A stretch of 29,751 nt of DNA. Source: a virus. The position numbers and the translations under genes were made by a program. Positions 22,401 to 29,751 of the stretch are shown piece after piece. The stretch is from the IMG/VR virus record IMGVR_UViG_3300036832_000444, positions 1-29,751 of that record; one strand, written 5' to 3'. The notes beneath the pieces are model-generated. The model saw only the letters and a program-made list of their open reading frames with translations. It was not told where the DNA came from and searched no databases. Within the stretch, counting starts at the first letter, position 1, and every line of letters begins with the position of its first letter.

Positions 22401-24187
22401 GCATTGAGAAGACGACCAAGGACGCGCTGGACAGCATCACGGCGAACCTGACGAACGCCAACGACGTGCTCGCCAAGAACTACGAAACCCTGGTCGGGAA
22501 CATCCAGAAGTCCATGACCCTGGCGGTGAACGCCACCCAGCAGGGGGTCAACACGATCTTCCAGGAGATGGCGAAGGCGTTCCAAACGCTCGGAGTCAGC
22601 AGTGGCACATCCAAACGCCTCGCGAAAGCCGGGTTCGGCGGCGGTGGCAAGGCCAAGGGCAACGCGACCGGCGGACGGCTGCCCGGCGAGCCCCAGGGCG
22701 ACCATCTGCCGCTGCTCGGCCGAGGCGGAAGCCTGCTCGGGATCGCTGACGGCGGCGAACTGGTCGTCAACCGACACACCGAGAAGCGCGTGGACGCGAA
22801 GCTCGCGGCGTACGGCACCACCCTGGGTCACGAGGTCGCTGGGGAAACCCAGCCGCACTATGCGCGCGGCGGACGCATCCCCCGCTACGCGACCGGCGGC
22901 GTGATCGGAGCGGTAGACCAGTTCTTCAGCGGCAAGGGATTCGGCAAGGTCGCCATCGCAGGCATCCTCGGCAACGCGATGCAGGAATCCGGGTTGAACC
23001 CCGGCACGGCCGGCGGCGGAATGTGGCAGCAGATCTCCAACTTCGGCAGCGGAACCGGCGGGCCGCTGCTCGCGCAGATGCAACGCATGTACCCGCAGAT
23101 CGCAAGCCTGCGTGGACCGATGAACGCGGCAGCCAGCCCCGGCGCAGCCGCGACGATCTTCGAGCAGCAGTTCGAGCGGGCAGGCATCCCCGCGCTCGCG
23201 AACCGCATCCGCTACGCCAACGAAGCGTTCGCAGGGAAGCTCGGCGCGGGGCTGATGGGCGGCGCGGGGTTCCTCGGTACCGTCCCGAAACTCCGCACCC
23301 CGAACATCGGTCGCCCCGGCATGTTCGGACGACTCGGCCAGCGTGCCATCAACGCGCTAGCCGCTGCCGCGAACGGGATGATCCAGGCGCAAGGGAACGT
23401 CGCGATGGGCGGCGCTGGGGCAGCGCCGATGACCGGCCCGGCAGCCGTCCAGGCGATGGTTCGCGAAGCCGACAAGATCGCCGCCCACCACTACAACTAC
23501 GAGTGGGGCGGCGGACACGGAGCCATCGGCGTACCAGGCCACGGCAGCGGCCACGGCTCAGGACCCGGCGTTGGGTTTGACTGCTCCGGCACCGTCAGCG
23601 CGGTGCTGCACGCCGCCGGGTTGCTGAACACGCCGCTGACCTCCGGGCCGCTAATGTCGTGGGGCGCTCCCGGACCAGGCAAGAGCGTCACGATCTGGGC
23701 GTCGCCGGTCCACACGTTCATGGCGATGAACGGCCACTACTTCGGCACCAGCGGCTCGAACACTGGCGGCGGCGCTGGGTGGATCGGACAGTTCCCCGAG
23801 TCGATGCCCGCCGTCCGGCACCCGCCGGGACTGGCGATGGGCGGGCGGACCTCCAACCGATGGGCTGGGCTCGATCCCGTCGAGCGCGAGCGCCAGAAAC
23901 GCAACCCGTGGGCGATCCTGCCGGACAGGGGCTTCGCGCAAGGCGGACGTGTTCCGTGGTTCGCGTCCGGTGCTGACTTCATCGCTCGCCGTCCGACCGT
24001 GATCGGTGTCGGTGACGCGCCGGGTGGCGAGCGGGTCACGGTCACCCCGCAGCACTCGAACACAACCGCCGGGCGTCCGGTGACGATCAACATCGGGCGG
24101 ATCGAAGTCAACCGCAAGGGCGACGTGCAGAAGATCGTGGACGAGGAAATGAAGCTGCTCGCGCAGAGCATCGGGAGAACGCTGTGA
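19451..24187 (+). CDS. tape measure protein with two cell-wall hydrolase-like domains
   Basis: The product has 1578 residues from GTG 19451, after GGGAGG. The N-terminus (VSIEAAFVLVDNASKALRKI) and a long helical body are typical. A hydrophobic Ala/Gly stretch covers ~145-207 and is likely membrane-active. GGR repeats (GGRVPSTSDILVGEAGPEV at ~861, GGRLPGEPQGDHLPLL at ~1075, GGRIPRYATGG at ~1140) mark the C-terminal region. Residues ~1151-1270 look like a phage tail lysozyme domain (GILGNAMQESGLNPG, with Glu1179). Residues ~1335-1470 look like NlpC/P60: DCSG with Cys1378 and His1421 in PVHTFMAM. Such domains open peptidoglycan during DNA entry. Length implies a long tail. Confidence 0.85.
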   Translation: MAVSIEAAFVLVDNASKALRKIELQAIATDKALKSMGGASSGGAQGWNRSFSTGATKAIGDVTKATKDLNAATDDTASKVDSATKKVRTHMSVLRMLTSPVRFLATHIGNLAKSTENWTRNLFKNHPALVKMGGALGAVGGGVKGLVTALPLMASAALAALGPIVALGGAIGALAGSLSFAVGGGALLGGGLLGSFAVGLGSVVAVAKPAITQLQNYQKAVKQLQTAEQSGSKTAVQAAQRRLDAINKANPGVAKLGENLKGLENAWKKATAPGRAAFFDLANTAIGEVRKNMGWLAKEADTNTKAVADAFKKNIGPLADALRPMIQRLGSIFRANLPGFAGGITNIVKGLSNILKVLEPQLKTFGTGFDNLTKRFDEWTSSNRGQKSIKLMGEEFKQWGRILGGVARILGDVLGAGARASQGTIKNWADSITKFATVLGGKGGTKGVQSFFAQSLKEAGKLVKPLETIAKSLGQLYTLMKPFGSVIETVVGHMPPALLTAGLGIFLAAKTAIGASKGYGAVTGALSKFGLGGKDRGDRPTNPLFVAVVAGAASMLGGGGLRERFGNTRLGRRLSGTRFGQSRFGKFLGLGGTAETAVGEAEQLALPAVEGAATKGGFLSRLFSGGKGLSELGTGAKLLEGGGLGLGMAALPLVTGLLPKGVRNIVNSKVGRGLQTIGSDTAIGATVGSIVPGLGTGIGAGVGAGVGAVSALGWNPFSDKGRKKFVSDMKNTWSAVKDGAGKAWGGIQSAAGTAVGFVKKHWEIAGAIAGPVGLGVTMAIKHFGAIKSFLGGLVGSVTGFAKKIGSGFASGIKSGVSAVAHGIGSAAHAVGHVASGAAHAVGGAVSSAASAINPANWFAHGGRVPSTSDILVGEAGPEVLHVPGGSRVTPLTGPYAPWPQFGMQTGFPTPLPRPGGGGIGGGLGGILGSALGIDLSPQGIGRLVSAVNDLTNALTGRDSLQSALQDVGTQFDDLSNSAQTDWQSIEKTTKDALDSITANLTNANDVLAKNYETLVGNIQKSMTLAVNATQQGVNTIFQEMAKAFQTLGVSSGTSKRLAKAGFGGGGKAKGNATGGRLPGEPQGDHLPLLGRGGSLLGIADGGELVVNRHTEKRVDAKLAAYGTTLGHEVAGETQPHYARGGRIPRYATGGVIGAVDQFFSGKGFGKVAIAGILGNAMQESGLNPGTAGGGMWQQISNFGSGTGGPLLAQMQRMYPQIASLRGPMNAAASPGAAATIFEQQFERAGIPALANRIRYANEAFAGKLGAGLMGGAGFLGTVPKLRTPNIGRPGMFGRLGQRAINALAAAANGMIQAQGNVAMGGAGAAPMTGPAAVQAMVREADKIAAHHYNYEWGGGHGAIGVPGHGSGHGSGPGVGFDCSGTVSAVLHAAGLLNTPLTSGPLMSWGAPGPGKSVTIWASPVHTFMAMNGHYFGTSGSNTGGGAGWIGQFPESMPAVRHPPGLAMGGRTSNRWAGLDPVERERQKRNPWAILPDRGFAQGGRVPWFASGADFIARRPTVIGVGDAPGGERVTVTPQHSNTTAGRPVTINIGRIEVNRKGDVQKIVDEEMKLLAQSIGRTL

Positions 24188-25587
24188 GCGAGATCAGATC
24201 AGCGGCGCGATGGAGCAAGACGCTGACCTACAACCTCGCCGACGAGGTGTTCTACAGCGGGCAGACGTGGGCTGCGGTCTGGCAGAACACGAACCACAAG
24301 CCAGGGACGGACAACCGAAACTGGAGTTCCGTAGCGGCACCGGCCTGGTCGAGAAACGCGACCTACACCGCCGGAAGCGTCGTGTCCTACGCGGGGTATG
24401 CGTGGATCGCGACGACCACCACGGGAGGCGTGCCCGGCGGTCCAGGCTGGAACCAGATTCCGGCGTGGTCAGCATCGCCCACCTACCAGGTCAATGCGTA
24501 CGTCTTCAACGCCGGGCAGGTATGGCAGGCGACCGCCTCGAACCAGAACAATCCGCCGGGGGATCCGTGGACGCTCGTGCAACTCACCCCGTACGAGAAG
24601 GCGCTCCAGAAGGCCGACGACACCGAGAAGGCCGAGCGGTACAAGCGGGAGCTTCACGCGGGGCTTGCGGAGAGCCGTCACGACCCGCCGCCGGCACCGC
24701 CGGACGGGGTCAAGGTCACGCTGTCAGCCATCGGCGGCGGGCTGACGGTGGACAAGAGCGGCCGGGCGCTACTGCCGCAGGCGTTCGTGTTCCAGTGCGG
24801 TCCGCTGGAGCAGTACACCGTCGCGCACACCTTCAACATGGGCACCTACGACACTGTTGACGACGACCAGTTCGCCCGGCGTGGCTCCCGGCAGTTGGAC
24901 ACCTGGCAGTTCGACACGCTCGCGATGTACCTCGGCGCGACGAAGGACGGCAGGCACTACCTCCCAGGCTGGGTGCCGTACCCGACCAAGGAGCCGGGCG
25001 CTCAGCAGTATCACCGGCCCGAGTGGTACGTCGATCAGCTACGCGCCCTGTTCGACGCCGGGGCACCGTTTCTCTACGTCGCCGCGTTCAAGGGCTCGTC
25101 AACGATCCACCGCACCTACGCGCTGCTGACGGCATTCAACGAGGACTACCGCCACGGCGAGGGCGACGCGATCTACCTGTCGGCCGTGAGCTTCATGCAG
25201 TGGCGTGATCCCAGGGGCACCGGCAGCCCGCAGCAGCGGCACAGCCGCGTCCCGGCTCGCGTGCACTTCAGGAAGAACAATCTGGTGAAGAACGGGCCGA
25301 TGCTCGCGTGGGATGACAAGGTCGGCCAGGTCGGCTCCAAGGACCCCCATCGCGCCACTACCCTGTGCGACCTCGCGCGGTTCTACTACCACGACCCTGG
25401 GGAATGGCGCACCATCGCGAAGGCCAACAACTTCACGGGCGGCAGCGGCAACATCTCGATCTACGACCGCTGGAGCCCAAAGGCTTCCCGTAGCCAGCCG
25501 CTCGGGTGGTTCGTGAACGTGCCCAAGGAGCCGGAGAAGAAGCCCGCTGAGCGCAAGGTCACCAAGCAGAAGGTGAGGGCTCGATGA
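24184..25587 (+). CDS. LysM baseplate protein with three carbohydrate-binding-like repeats
   Basis: The protein has 467 residues. GTG 24184 overlaps the tape measure stop as GTGA. Residues 10-47, 55-89 and 95-129 are three copies of a W...Y..G..V.Y.G..W.A...N..P......W pattern like CBM5/12 chitin-binding modules. A charged helix follows (EKALQKADDTEKAERYKREL), then a domain with QFDTLAMYLGA and FLYVAAFKGSSTIHRTYALL as in contractile-tail baseplate proteins. A LysM-like segment (LCDLARFYYHDPGEWRTIAK) lies near residue 397-447. The LysM part is standard for gp53/XkdP-type hub partners. The glycan-binding repeats at the N-terminus are not. Confidence 0.75.
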   Translation: MSEIRSAARWSKTLTYNLADEVFYSGQTWAAVWQNTNHKPGTDNRNWSSVAAPAWSRNATYTAGSVVSYAGYAWIATTTTGGVPGGPGWNQIPAWSASPTYQVNAYVFNAGQVWQATASNQNNPPGDPWTLVQLTPYEKALQKADDTEKAERYKRELHAGLAESRHDPPPAPPDGVKVTLSAIGGGLTVDKSGRALLPQAFVFQCGPLEQYTVAHTFNMGTYDTVDDDQFARRGSRQLDTWQFDTLAMYLGATKDGRHYLPGWVPYPTKEPGAQQYHRPEWYVDQLRALFDAGAPFLYVAAFKGSSTIHRTYALLTAFNEDYRHGEGDAIYLSAVSFMQWRDPRGTGSPQQRHSRVPARVHFRKNNLVKNGPMLAWDDKVGQVGSKDPHRATTLCDLARFYYHDPGEWRTIAKANNFTGGSGNISIYDRWSPKASRSQPLGWFVNVPKEPEKKPAERKVTKQKVRAR

Positions 25588-27287
25588 CCGCGACCGCTGC
25601 CAAGGACCGTCACAAGGAGGTGCAGCGTGCGCAGAAGGCAGCCGCCATCAACCTGGCGAACATACACCTGACGCGCAAGGAGAAAACGGACGCCTCCGGT
25701 GTGAGGCTGAGCGGCAAAGCGGAGCGCCGGATTGATCGCCTCCAGCAGAGTGCGACCAGCGACCTGGAGCAGGACATTCGAGCACCTGACTTCTGGAAGA
25801 CGCGCCTGCGGCTGTTCGTGCGCTGGGAGGGGCACACCATCGACATCTCCCGGCTGTGCGACACCATCTCGTGGCAGGACGTGTCCTCCGACAACCTGCG
25901 GAACATCAACACGCAGGCGGCGATGACCGGGTCGATCACCCTGCACAAACCGCCGCTGCGCCAGTACGACAAGCTTGCGCCGCTGGTGTTCCCCGGCATC
26001 TCGTTCTCCGCACGGGTCGCGAAGGACTCCAGCTACCTCAAGCCGGGGGCGATGGGCTCGCAGATCGTCTGCCAGGTCGGGTACGGCGACACGTACTCGA
26101 ACCTGTGGGTGATGCGCGTCGTGCCGGGCTACAACCAGGACACCGCCGAGGCGGTCACCCTGTCGGACGGGTCGTGGACGCTGACGCTCGCTGACGACCT
26201 GTGGCTGCTTGCCCAGAACGTCGCGGACTTCAAGTACACGAAGGGCAAGAAGATCCGCCCGCACGGGTGGCGCTGCGACGAGATCGCACACGACCTGTGC
26301 GTGCGCTACCGCATCCCCGTGCGCACGTTGGCGCAGGGCACCAGCTACTTCGGGCTGAGCCACCCGCAAACGACGCTGACCTCCCCGATCCACGTCATCA
26401 CCGAGGCGTACCACGAGGAGACGAAACGCACCGGCCGGACGTTCATCATCCGCTGGGGTGCTCCGAACAAGCAGTTCCCGTTCGGCGCTCTGGAGGTCGT
26501 GCCGATGCGCCGCAACCGGCTGCTGTACGCCTTCCGCGAGCAGCTAACCGAGGCGTCCCTCAGCCGCAGCCAAAGCCCCGACTTCGCGACCGTGATTCTG
26601 GCGAGAGGCCAGATCGTCACCGGCACCAAGAAGAAGAAGAAGACGCGCAAGGTGGAGTACACCGCGACGAGCGACATGGCGGTCCGGCGCAACGGCTTCA
26701 TTCGCAAGACGGTCAACTTCGGCAACGTCGAGTCCGAGCATGAGCTTCGGGTGCTTGCGCAGCGGACGCTTGCGGTCAGGCTCGTTCCGATTCGCACAGC
26801 CGAGCTAACGAACCCAGGGATCGCGACCATCCGGCGCGGTGACGCGGTCCGGATCGACCTGCCGGAGGAGGGCTACACCAACGTCACCCTGCTGCCGTAC
26901 TCGGGCATGAAGAAGTCGCACAGCGCGGCGCTCCGCCAGGCTGAGAAGCTCGACCCGGCGCTGTTCAACCTGCCGACCGCGAACGTCGGTGCGATCTCGC
27001 CGCAATCGTCCAACGCGCCGCTGGACAAGAACATCCCGGTGACGCTGCCGGTCGCTAACCAGGGGATCGCGTACGTCACCTCAGCGGCGCACACCGCGTC
27101 GGCGGGGAGCTACACGATGGACCTCCAGATGGGGTTCATCAACGTCCTCGACCCTGCCGAGATGCGAGCCCAGATCGACCAGCACGTACGCAAGTACAAG
27201 GCCGACACCAAGAACGCGGCGGCGCTTGCCAAGAAGAAGGCCGCAGCCGCAGCTAAGAAGAAGGCGCTGGAGAAGAAGGGGGGCTGA
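25584..27287 (+). CDS. baseplate hub protein (gp27/XkdQ-like)
   Basis: The product has 567 residues, starting at ATG 25584 in an ATGA overlap. A charged helical N-terminus of ~65 residues precedes a beta domain (RLRLFVRWEGHTIDISRLCD, MTGSITLHKPPLRQYDKLAP). The stretch WTLTLADDLWLLAQNVADF, then WRCDEIAHDLCVRYRIPVRT and SPIHVITEAYHEETKRTGR fits the late-control/gp27 hub fold, including the helical segment that binds two peptide ligands. A lysine-rich tail (KKKAAAAAKKKALEKKGG) ends the protein. The next gene overlaps it by one base. The hub trimer would carry the spike encoded downstream. Confidence 0.8.
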   Translation: MTATAAKDRHKEVQRAQKAAAINLANIHLTRKEKTDASGVRLSGKAERRIDRLQQSATSDLEQDIRAPDFWKTRLRLFVRWEGHTIDISRLCDTISWQDVSSDNLRNINTQAAMTGSITLHKPPLRQYDKLAPLVFPGISFSARVAKDSSYLKPGAMGSQIVCQVGYGDTYSNLWVMRVVPGYNQDTAEAVTLSDGSWTLTLADDLWLLAQNVADFKYTKGKKIRPHGWRCDEIAHDLCVRYRIPVRTLAQGTSYFGLSHPQTTLTSPIHVITEAYHEETKRTGRTFIIRWGAPNKQFPFGALEVVPMRRNRLLYAFREQLTEASLSRSQSPDFATVILARGQIVTGTKKKKKTRKVEYTATSDMAVRRNGFIRKTVNFGNVESEHELRVLAQRTLAVRLVPIRTAELTNPGIATIRRGDAVRIDLPEEGYTNVTLLPYSGMKKSHSAALRQAEKLDPALFNLPTANVGAISPQSSNAPLDKNIPVTLPVANQGIAYVTSAAHTASAGSYTMDLQMGFINVLDPAEMRAQIDQHVRKYKADTKNAAALAKKKAAAAAKKKALEKKGG

Positions 27288-27652
27288 TGCTCGCACCCGA
27301 ACCGCTTGTGCTCGACGGACGCCAGTGCCTGCTCGACGCCCAGGCACTGTACGCGGGCTCGGCAATCCCGCGCGGGTTCTACACCGTCGGCTGGTACGCG
27401 ACCGCGATCTCCGACGAGCGCGGCAGCTTCGGGATCGTTGACCCGATGATGGGGCTCGCGGACTGCGTCGGCGAGATCCTCGAAGTTGACTACCGCCCGC
27501 TCGGATCGCAGGCCACGTCTAGCGTGCGGGTGTACGTGATCGGCAGCGTCCAAAACTTCGGGACGGACCTTGGGATCACTCGTCGCTGCTACATGGAGTT
27601 GGAGAAGCTCTCCATCGAGCCGCTCACCGCGAACGTGGGGATCGTCACATGA
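27287..27652 (+). CDS. small baseplate protein of unknown fold
   Basis: The product has 121 residues. ATG 27287 overlaps the hub stop as TGATG and its own stop overlaps the next ATG as ATGA. It is beta-rich: [29 protein letters not shown] and [20 protein letters not shown]. Its place between hub and spike/fibre genes in a coupled operon supports a baseplate role, but no family is recognised. Confidence 0.65.
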   Translation: MLAPEPLVLDGRQCLLDAQALYAGSAIPRGFYTVGWYATAISDERGSFGIVDPMMGLADCVGEILEVDYRPLGSQATSSVRVYVIGSVQNFGTDLGITRRCYMELEKLSIEPLTANVGIVT

Positions 27653-29751
27653 GCGGACGGCTGGCTCTCCAAGACGCGCTGAAGGCGCACAGCGAACGGG
27701 TCACACGCCGCCACAAGAGCGTTCGGCGCGGGAACGTCACGACCCTGAACCCGCTGACCGTCGAGCTTCAAGACCACGACATCCCGCTGATCGAGGACGA
27801 GGACTTCGTGCTGTCGCAGTGGGCCGAGGTGTACCGCGCGAGCACCAAGCTCCTGGTCGGCGACGTGGTGCTGATGCACCTGGAGGACAACGACTGGACG
27901 CTGACGGATGTCATCTCCGACACCGTGCCGGGCAAGATCGGCGGAGACGGCGGAGGCAGCGGTAGCAGCAGCGCAGCGCCCCTGGTGATCTCCGCACGGG
28001 CGTACCGCGCCGCCGCGTTCACGCTCCCCGCCAGCACCTGGACGAAGGTGCCGCTCGACACTGTCAACAGGGATCCGAACGGGTGCTTCAACCTCACGAA
28101 CGGGCGTTTCACGGCCCCTGTCACAGGCGTCTACGACGTGACCGCCGTGGTGCAGCTAACGAGCCTGTCAGCGACCGGCACGTACACGACGATGGGCGCG
28201 GCGATCTACAAGAACGGCGCTCAGTTCTCGCAGGCGGCAGACGTGGTGGCAGTACAGAGCTACTTCAGCGTCGAGCACCTCGACCAGATGCAGTTGACGG
28301 CCGGTGACTACCTGGAACTGTGGGCCTACAACCAGCAGGGCACGGCCGTCTCTGCCACGACAGGGAACACGTACCTCGCGGTCACGCTGTATACCGCCGG
28401 CACCGGCCCAGCCGGACCGCAGGGCATCGCTGGCCCGACCGGAACGACGGGGGCGACCGGGGCGGTTGGCGCGACAGGACCGCCCGGTCCTCAGGGCGCA
28501 GCCTCGACCGTTCCAGGACCGACCGGACCGCAAGGCGCAGTTGGGCTAACGGGCGCGACCGGCGCAACCGGTCCGGTAGGACCGACCGGTGCAGCTTCGA
28601 CTGTTCCGGGACCAACAGGGCCAACGGGCGCGACCGGCTCGACAGGTCCAATGGGGCCGATGGGCACCGTCTACGACACGGACCAGATCGGCACGATCAA
28701 AGCGTGGTCCGGCGCGGCGATTCCGACGAACTGGATGCTCGCCGACGGCAGCCCGCTCAGCCGCACCAACTACGCCGCCCTGTACGCCGCGCTCGGCAGC
28801 GCAAGTTCCCCGTGGGGGCAGGGTGACGGGTCCACCACCTTCAACATTCCCGACCTCCGCTCCCGAATGATCGTCGGGTCCGGCGCAGGGCCGGGGCTGA
28901 CGAACCGCGCGTTGGCTGCCAGGGGCGGCGAGGAAACTCACATCTTGACGATAGGCGAGATGTGCACGCACGACCACGGTGCCGTAACCGGTGGCGGGAC
29001 GACTGGCGGCGGGACGACCGGCGGGGGCACCACTGGGTTGGTGTCCAACGACCACACGCACACGTTCTCGGGCACGACCGCAACTGAGAACCAGGGGTTC
29101 AACTTCAACTACTCGGGTACAACGAGCGACGTGTCCCAGTGGAATGGCGTCCAGGGCTACAACGTCTGGTCGTGCACAGGCGGCGCGAACTTCGTGGCGA
29201 TCACCTGGGGAGCCACGCTGGTCGGTGGCGACAACCGCAAGTACAACGACTTTGCGCATCAGCACACGTACTCCGGGACCACCGCGACGCAGAACCAGAA
29301 CCACAACCACAACTACTCCGGCACCACCTCGGGGATCAGCGCCAACCACAGCCACTCCGTTCCTGGGCTCAGCGTCCCTGGGCTCTCCATTCCTGGGCTC
29401 TCGATCTCCGCTCAGGGCGGCGGGGGGGCTCACAACAACATGCCTCCGTTCGTCGCCGTCGCGATGATCGTGAAGGTCACCGGGGTCCAGGTCGATTCAG
29501 GCGGGGCAATCCAAGGAGCGACCGGCCAGCGCGGGGCGATCTGGTACATCTACAACGGGGCTGGGACGCCCCCTCCGAACACGTTCGTCGGCGAGCTTGA
29601 CGGCGATTGGGCGATTCGCAAGTCGGACGGTGAGAACTTCCAGCGCGTCAGTGGTGCGTGGGTTGACCAGGGGTTCACCAACCGCTCGACGGCGACAACG
29701 ACTTCCGCAAGGGCGTATCGCACTGCGGCTCTCACGTTGACATCGCAAGCG
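27649..29751 (+). CDS. baseplate spike/tail fibre: OB, C1q-like, collagen and collar (3' truncated)
   Basis: ATG 27649, in an ATGA overlap, opens a frame that stays open to the window edge, giving 701 residues. Residues ~20-90 ([32 protein letters not shown]) look like a baseplate OB-fold. Residues ~115-250 ([46 protein letters not shown]) look like a C1q/TNF-type trimer domain. Residues 253-338 are collagen-like GXY triplets. From ~341 a phage tail-collar domain follows ([32 protein letters not shown]) with five HxH motifs and the collar ending [15 protein letters not shown]. At 686 a second C1q-like domain starts ([12 protein letters not shown]). It is a trimeric adsorption fibre on the baseplate tip. 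Confidence 0.85.
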   Translation, partial: MSGRLALQDALKAHSERVTRRHKSVRRGNVTTLNPLTVELQDHDIPLIEDEDFVLSQWAEVYRASTKLLVGDVVLMHLEDNDWTLTDVISDTVPGKIGGDGGGSGSSSAAPLVISARAYRAAAFTLPASTWTKVPLDTVNRDPNGCFNLTNGRFTAPVTGVYDVTAVVQLTSLSATGTYTTMGAAIYKNGAQFSQAADVVAVQSYFSVEHLDQMQLTAGDYLELWAYNQQGTAVSATTGNTYLAVTLYTAGTGPAGPQGIAGPTGTTGATGAVGATGPPGPQGAASTVPGPTGPQGAVGLTGATGATGPVGPTGAASTVPGPTGPTGATGSTGPMGPMGTVYDTDQIGTIKAWSGAAIPTNWMLADGSPLSRTNYAALYAALGSASSPWGQGDGSTTFNIPDLRSRMIVGSGAGPGLTNRALAARGGEETHILTIGEMCTHDHGAVTGGGTTGGGTTGGGTTGLVSNDHTHTFSGTTATENQGFNFNYSGTTSDVSQWNGVQGYNVWSCTGGANFVAITWGATLVGGDNRKYNDFAHQHTYSGTTATQNQNHNHNYSGTTSGISANHSHSVPGLSVPGLSIPGLSISAQGGGGAHNNMPPFVAVAMIVKVTGVQVDSGGAIQGATGQRGAIWYIYNGAGTPPPNTFVGELDGDWAIRKSDGENFQRVSGAWVDQGFTNRSTATTTSARAYRTAALTLTSQA
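28405..28662 (+). repeat. collagen-like GXY triplet region
   Basis: About 29 consecutive triplets encode Gly-X-Y with Pro, Thr and Ala dominant. The block [12 protein letters not shown] occurs twice, 93 bases apart (28498 and 28591), and breaks the strict GXY register both times. It forms a triple-helical shaft between the C1q-like and collar domains. Confidence 0.8.

Noticed and set aside
21485-23083. Long antisense open frame of over 500 codons opposite the tape measure gene
   Set aside because: It mirrors the strongly biased codons of a real + strand gene, has no start signal and is Arg/Ala/Asp low-complexity. This is a usual artefact of high-GC DNA.

Overview
This window is a high-GC stretch of a tailed-phage (Caudoviricetes) structural region. 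Almost every gene is on the + strand, tightly packed, with start/stop overlaps such as ATGA, GTGA and TGATG. A tail sheath gene followed by a tail tube gene shows a contractile (myovirus-type) tail. GTG and TTG starts, apparently leaderless genes, TANNNT -10 elements and a small minus-strand hydrophobic protein of a type common in Actinobacteria all suggest an actinobacterial host. No integrase, terminase, portal, tRNA or bacterial gene is visible, so a free phage, a prophage and an assembled metagenomic phage cannot be told apart.

Layout. (1) 1-426: the 3' end of a gene with an OB-fold-like segment, then a strong hairpin. (2) 536-8746: a receptor-binding/tail-fibre block. It holds a small tail-fibre-type protein with an extra N-terminal domain, a winged-helix-like protein, a class I methyltransferase-like protein, a 2021-residue fibre built from an Asp-box sialidase-like segment, several LamG/concanavalin-like domains and about 32 copies of a 20-residue repeat, and a BppU-like Ig-fold protein. 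(3) 8754-10089: small accessory genes with their own promoters: two Cys/His-rich proteins, a minus-strand two-TM protein too short for most gene callers, and a small membrane protein. (4) 10121-13179: the head operon, with capsid protease fused to scaffold (and a likely internal scaffold start), decoration protein and major capsid protein, ended by a long hairpin. (5) 13326-15876: an unknown acidic protein, head-tail adaptor, stopper, HK97 gp10-like protein and tail terminator. (6) 15942-24187: sheath, tube, a tail assembly chaperone pair joined by a programmed -1 frameshift on A AAA AAC, and a tape measure protein carrying two cell-wall hydrolase-like domains. (7) 24184-29751: a baseplate protein with three carbohydrate-binding-like repeats plus LysM, the baseplate hub, another baseplate protein, and a spike/fibre gene that runs off the right edge (OB-like, C1q-like, collagen-like, collar, then a second C1q-like start).

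The genes work together as follows. Protease and scaffold build the head. Adaptor, stopper, gp10-like protein and terminator join head to tail. The tape measure protein, with its chaperones, sets tail length and probably degrades peptidoglycan on entry. Hub, LysM/CBM protein and the two fibre systems form the adsorption apparatus. Regulation looks like a series of short operons, each preceded by a recurrent GCGCA-N10-TANNNT or TAGNNT promoter-like element, several of them so close to the start codon that the mRNA would be leaderless.

No defence island or clearly new enzyme system is seen. The most unusual items are the 20-residue repeat fibre with a LamG domain nested inside another, the shared promoter element, the hidden minus-strand gene with its bidirectional terminator, the internal scaffold starts, and a gp10-like gene whose coding similarity extends upstream of any ordinary start codon.
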